Source: an uncultured Myxococcales bacterium
Lineage (GTDB): Bacteria > Myxococcota > UBA727 > VGSZ01
Assembly: GCA_903952805.1 (NCBI GenBank)
Contig: CAJBHN010000626.1
Location: 1 to 10,637, forward strand
Length of the DNA: 10,637 nucleotides
Direction: 5' to 3'
Within the stretch, counting starts at the first letter, position 1; each line of letters opens with the position of its first letter. This document shows, piece by piece, positions 7,967 to 10,637 of this stretch. Under the pieces are notes generated by a model. That model searched no databases, was not told the DNA's origin, and saw only the letters and a program-made list of their open reading frames with translations. Position numbers and translations under genes: made by a program.

Positions 7967-7973
7967 ATGCCCA

Positions 7974-9623
7974 TCACTCGGATCGATGTTCGGGAAACAC
8001 TGCTCGCAGATACGCCCAGCGCGCCGCGATCCAGGAACGCACCAGTTGGACCTCGTCGTCGTAGGCGGCATCGGTGCGACCGTAGTAGCCGACGTAGTCG
8101 TCAGCCCAGACGGCGGCGTCCCGACGAGCGGCGCGTTCCGTCTCGGCGACCATGGCCTCGTACAACGCGATGACGTCGTCTTCGCGCAGGCTCTGACGGA
8201 GGGCGTCGGCGTAGGCCGCGCGCATCGCGACCCCAGCCACGGGATCCTCAAGGAGGCGCTGCCACAGCAGGTTCGTCTCCATCGGCCAACCACGATCGAC
8301 AGGCACATCGCTCGCGGTGCGCGAGGTCTCCCACGCTTGACCGAAGGCGTGATTGAAATCCCAGGGCGCGAAGCGGAAGCGCGGCACGCTGCCATCGTTG
8401 CTCGTCGCCGGCCGATACAGGTAGGCGTTCTTGCCGTAGCTGTCCTCGCCGAGGATGGCGGTGGCGAATACCCACCACGCCTGCACGTCGTCGACGTCGA
8501 TGAGGGGGCTTATCGACTGCGCAAATGAATCGGTCGCGGCGCTGTTGGCGACGGCGATGAGTTCGGCGAGGTCGCTGTAGGGCACCACAGCGTCGACGTC
8601 GGGTTCGTCGCGCCTTTCAAAGCCGGCGCCAGGATCGTCGACGTTGCGGAAGTTCGCGTCGTGGCTGATGGACTTGTACAGCTGCCCGTCGTCGTGCAGG
8701 CCAAGGCTTTCTTCAAAGAGGTCGCGGTCGACGTGGTCACTCATTGTGTAGAGGCCGAGGTAGTCGCTGCCGACATAGACGACGACGGACGTGCTGAGAA
8801 TCTGCACGTGCTGGTGCGCAGGGCCTGCGCTCGTGCGGTTCCATAGCTGGTAGGCGAGCCGCTGGCGAACCGAGCTCGAATCGTCGAACGTCGTCGTCAG
8901 TACGACCTTTTTCTTGTCGACGAAGTTGTCGGCGCTGGTCTGTCCGGCGCGGGCCGGAAGATGGAAGCGGTCGTCGCGGTTGAATTTCAACGTGAAGCTG
9001 CGCTTGGGATAGCCGAGACTCGAGGCGCCGCGCAGCTTCGTCTGGCCGACATAGACGTGGCCATCGGCAGCGATGTCGACGGCGACGTAGGCCTCGGCGT
9101 CGGGCAGGCGCGACAGCATGAGCACCGGCACGCCGAACTCCTCGGTGTAGGTCGCGGGGTCGACGACGGGCACGTTGCCTTCGACGCCGAACGCGTCGGC
9201 CACCGCCACATGCACGCGAACAGCTTCACCGGTTTCCGGGTCTTGCACCTCGAGGTCGAAGACGGTGGCGTCGTCGAGATCGGTCGTCCACCGCACATGA
9301 TGGTCGGGGTCCAGCGTCAAACCGGCAGGGGCAAGCGAGATGGCTGGCGCGTCGAAATCGACCACCTTGCCAGTCGCGCAGCGCACCACCACGTCGAGGA
9401 CGTCGCCTTCGACGATCTGCGTGGCGCCTTCGATCAGCGGCTCGCAGGCCAGCAGCGCTTCGCCCTCCCCTTCCCCCTCGCCTTCGCCCTCCCCTTCGCC
9501 CTCCCCTTCGCTGGATCCATGCTGGCCTGCCCCATCGGTGCTCGACCCACCCGGGGGCTGACAGGCGAGCAGCAGCGAGGCGGCGACCAACAACGGCAGC
9601 GCAAGGCGAAGACGACGACCCAT
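7974..9623 (-). CDS. CotH-kinase-family lipoprotein with Glu-Gly tether
   Basis: A 549-aa protein. Signal peptide with lipobox LLAC, Cys21 lipidated; Gln22 after it does not act as an inner-membrane retention signal, so outer-membrane sorting is plausible. A linker follows with eight Glu-Gly pairs (39-55). Residues about 60-145 form a small beta domain (EGDVLDVVVRC, TLDPDHHVRWTTDL) resembling an Ig/cadherin-like fold. The CotH domain (about 165-545) shows the family hallmarks in order: KLRGASSLGYPKRSFTLKF (196-214), SSVRQRLAYQLWNR, DYLGLYTMSDHVDRDLF (287-303), LYKSISHDANF, DSYGKNAYLYRP (394-405) and RFRFAPWDFNHAFG (415-428). In Bacillus, CotH is an atypical protein kinase of spore-coat proteins; the conserved Asp/Asn residues of the last two motifs are retained here, so kinase activity is possible. 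There is no sporulation context. ATG 9623 is preceded by TATGCT ending 6 bases away and has no Shine-Dalgarno. Confidence 0.9.
   Translation of the reverse strand: MGRRLRLALPLLVAASLLLACQPPGGSSTDGAGQHGSSEGEGEGEGEGEGEGEGEALLACEPLIEGATQIVEGDVLDVVVRCATGKVVDFDAPAISLAPAGLTLDPDHHVRWTTDLDDATVFDLEVQDPETGEAVRVHVAVADAFGVEGNVPVVDPATYTEEFGVPVLMLSRLPDAEAYVAVDIAADGHVYVGQTKLRGASSLGYPKRSFTLKFNRDDRFHLPARAGQTSADNFVDKKKVVLTTTFDDSSSVRQRLAYQLWNRTSAGPAHQHVQILSTSVVVYVGSDYLGLYTMSDHVDRDLFEESLGLHDDGQLYKSISHDANFRNVDDPGAGFERRDEPDVDAVVPYSDLAELIAVANSAATDSFAQSISPLIDVDDVQAWWVFATAILGEDSYGKNAYLYRPATSNDGSVPRFRFAPWDFNHAFGQAWETSRTASDVPVDRGWPMETNLLWQRLLEDPVAGVAMRAAYADALRQSLREDDVIALYEAMVAETERAARRDAAVWADDYVGYYGRTDAAYDDEVQLVRSWIAARWAYLRAVFPEHRSE
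9459..9509 (-). repeat. Glu-Gly coding tandem repeat (lipoprotein linker)
   Basis: Fifty-one bases built from imperfect 6- and 12-base units of type GAAGGGGAGGGC on the minus strand encode (Glu-Gly)8-Glu, residues 39-55 of the CotH-family lipoprotein. Codons vary between GAA/GAG and GGC/GGG, so unlike the GGC microsatellite at 1397-1444 this repeat is not a fresh slippage product. It probably forms an extended, acidic spacer between the lipid anchor and the folded domain. Confidence 0.93.
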
Positions 9624-9629
9624 CGCGAA

Positions 9630-9638
9630 AGCATACCA
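9630..9638 (-). promoter_or_regulatory. Candidate extended -10 (leaderless start) of the CotH-family gene
   Basis: The minus strand reads TGGTATGCT, an extended -10 (TGn plus TATGCT). The hexamer ends 6 bases before the ATG at 9623. There is no Shine-Dalgarno and no clear -35. The spacing implies transcription starting at or beside the start codon. Of the candidate leaderless promoters in this window it has the best match to consensus. Confidence 0.42.
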
Positions 9639-9751
9639 GGTTGGTCGACGTCGATGGTGGCCGAGCGCGACCCAGGCCGAGCATCGGCCCCCTGCAACGA
9701 CACCCGGGCGGTGGCGGGCGCGTCAACCAAGGCTCCACGTCGACCCGGCCA

Positions 9752-10570
9752 TCAGCCCCCGAGGGCTTGCGCCAGGAATCGCAGGAATGCCTTGCCGACC
9801 ACGCGCTGGCCGACGTCGTTGAGATGGCCGCCGTCGGATGTGTAGCCGGGCCACAGCATGGGGACCTGTCGACCATCGACCGGGTGCCATTCGCGACCAC
9901 CACCTGGCACCGTGCTTTCGACGACGGCGAGGTCAAAGATGGTGTCTGGGGGCCAGGTGGCCTTGAGGGCGTCGGCGAATTCCAGGCGGCGCAGGTTGGC
10001 CTGCTCCTCCCACACGGCGCGGCCCAGGACCCGCTTCGCCCGGGATTTGACGTCGGTGGGTCGCGCATGCAGCGGCGGGGTCATATGCAGAATCGTGAGC
10101 GCGGGTTTCCGAGCCTGCAGCCGCTCAATCATCGCCCGATAGTCGCGCACAAGCGCGGCGACATCCGTCGTCGGCGTGAAGTCCACGTAGCAGAGCTTGA
10201 CCAGCGCCACCTCGACGTCTCTGGCTGAGGCTTCGCGTTCGAAGGCGGCGAACTTGGACTGAGGGTCCATATTCTGGCCAACGGGCCCTTCCTGCAGTTC
10301 CACCGCAACCCCCGCCTCGGCAGAGAGAGTGGCCACCCCGTCGAGTATGTTGCGGCCGACGGAATGGTGACCAAAATAGATGCGGTGCGCGGCGACGGTG
10401 GCGAGGTCACGCCGGGTCTGTTCATCGTGCACGCCGGCGCGCATGACGTCTCCTGTGTTCGTGCCGTCCCCGGCATTGGCTGCATCGCCGCCAACGACGA
10501 GGCCGCCAACGACGAGGCCGACGACGACGAGGGCGACGAAGCCTGCCGCCAGCATCGTTCGCTGTCGCAT
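9752..10570 (-). CDS. Membrane-anchored SGNH-like hydrolase
   Basis: A 272-aa protein. Residues about 7-28 form a Val/Gly-rich hydrophobic anchor or uncleaved signal (LAAGFVALVVVG and onward), followed by a short Gly/Asn/Asp linker. The rest fits an SGNH/GDSL-like hydrolase: IYFGHHSVGRNILDG (64-78) gives the probable nucleophile Ser70; VALVKLCYVDF (121-131) is a core strand; ILHMTPPLHAR (160-170) follows; and SDGGHLNDVG (245-254) supplies the Asp246-x-x-His249 pair near the C-terminus. The substrate cannot be read from the sequence; related proteins act as esterases or O-acetyl-modifying enzymes in the envelope. The ATG (10568-10570) shares one base with the TGA of an upstream gene (TGATG), so it is translationally coupled. 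No Shine-Dalgarno is seen. A 128-base gap separates it from the CotH-family gene downstream, which seems to have its own promoter. Confidence 0.82.
   Translation of the reverse strand: MRQRTMLAAGFVALVVVGLVVGGLVVGGDAANAGDGTNTGDVMRAGVHDEQTRRDLATVAAHRIYFGHHSVGRNILDGVATLSAEAGVAVELQEGPVGQNMDPQSKFAAFEREASARDVEVALVKLCYVDFTPTTDVAALVRDYRAMIERLQARKPALTILHMTPPLHARPTDVKSRAKRVLGRAVWEEQANLRRLEFADALKATWPPDTIFDLAVVESTVPGGGREWHPVDGRQVPMLWPGYTSDGGHLNDVGQRVVGKAFLRFLAQALGG
10487..10516 (-). repeat. 15-bp perfect tandem duplication inside the SGNH-protein anchor
   Basis: Two identical 15-base units (plus strand GCCGCCAACGACGAG) lie at 10487-10501 and 10502-10516; a degenerate third copy follows at 10517-10531. 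On the coding strand each unit encodes Leu-Val-Val-Gly-Gly, which lengthens the hydrophobic membrane segment of the SGNH-like protein. Confidence 0.9.
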
Positions 10571-10637
10571 CAGTGCAGGATTTCTGGCACGGGGTACAGG
10601 AGCTGGGCGGGCAGGTGCAGGTAGCGGGTCGTGCGAC
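10570..10637 (-). CDS. C-terminal end of an upstream gene cut by the window edge
   Basis: The minus strand contains an open frame from the right edge to TGA (10570-10572), encoding 21 residues that end YPVPEILH. Nineteen of its 21 third codon positions are G or C, against about half in the competing frame that would extend the SGNH gene, so this is the coding frame. Its stop overlaps the SGNH start as TGATG, the usual sign of translational coupling. The fragment is too short to name a family. SGNH-type proteins are often coupled to membrane acyltransferases, but nothing visible here proves that. Confidence 0.6.
   Translation of the reverse strand, partial: RTTRYLHLPAQLLYPVPEILH

Noticed and set aside
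7783..7973. Possible small gene or RNA in the convergent gap
   Set aside because: Only short hairpins are visible; no open frame with coding bias and no tRNA-like cloverleaf could be made out.
8961..9845. 294-aa plus-strand ORF across the CotH-gene start and the gap to the SGNH gene
   Set aside because: Antisense to the CotH motifs and the Glu-Gly repeat, and crosses the clear gene boundary at 9623.

Overview
The window is high-GC DNA with strong third-position GC bias. It carries an unusual density of secreted lipoproteins: four proteins have an N-terminal signal and a lipobox or lipobox-like cysteine. Two of them also have low-complexity tethers just after the cysteine, a 17-Gly run in one and eight Glu-Gly repeats in the other. 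Together with the C-x5-C-type cysteine knots, aspartate-rich beta-propeller-like proteins and a CotH-family protein outside any sporulation context, this points to a Myxococcota/Bradymonadales-type (former Deltaproteobacteria) Gram-negative bacterium, possibly marine. That assignment is inference from style, not from a marker gene.

Layout, left to right. (1) 1-133: left edge, perhaps the start of another minus-strand gene. (2) 134-2160, minus strand: a two-gene lipoprotein operon with a 13-base overlap. A small cysteine-rich lipoprotein comes first, then a 492-aa lipoprotein with a poly-glycine tether. (3) 2161-2311: divergent promoter region with a large dyad. (4) 2312-2722, plus: small Ala/Pro-rich protein with a signal peptide and two hydrophobic segments. 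(5) 2729-3811, minus: TPR protein ending in a minimal MMP-like zinc protease domain (HEIGHH). It converges on the previous gene, and one hairpin covers both stop codons. (6) 3934-4314, plus: two tandem peptidoglycan-binding domains, no export signal. (7) 4484-7782, plus: two translationally coupled beta-propeller-like surface proteins. (8) 7974-9623, minus: CotH-kinase-family lipoprotein. (9) 9752-10570, minus: membrane-anchored SGNH-like hydrolase, coupled (TGATG) to an upstream gene of which only the last 21 codons are visible.

The likely common theme is the cell envelope: surface-tethered proteins, a peptidoglycan-binding module, a putative protein kinase exported to the envelope, and an envelope hydrolase. 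I see no tRNA, rRNA, CRISPR array, transposase, integrase, phage gene or recognisable defence or biosynthetic cluster. The gene order does not prove a single system.

The most interesting non-coding pattern is in initiation. Three genes that begin their transcription units have a (TGn)TAnnnn element ending 5-6 bases before the start codon and no Shine-Dalgarno, and a fourth has a weaker version, as expected for leaderless mRNAs. The genes that lie inside operons, and the peptidoglycan-binding gene, have purine-rich Shine-Dalgarno sequences or stop-start overlaps. A second pattern is that three transcription-unit ends carry perfect 7-bp hairpins with no U tract.
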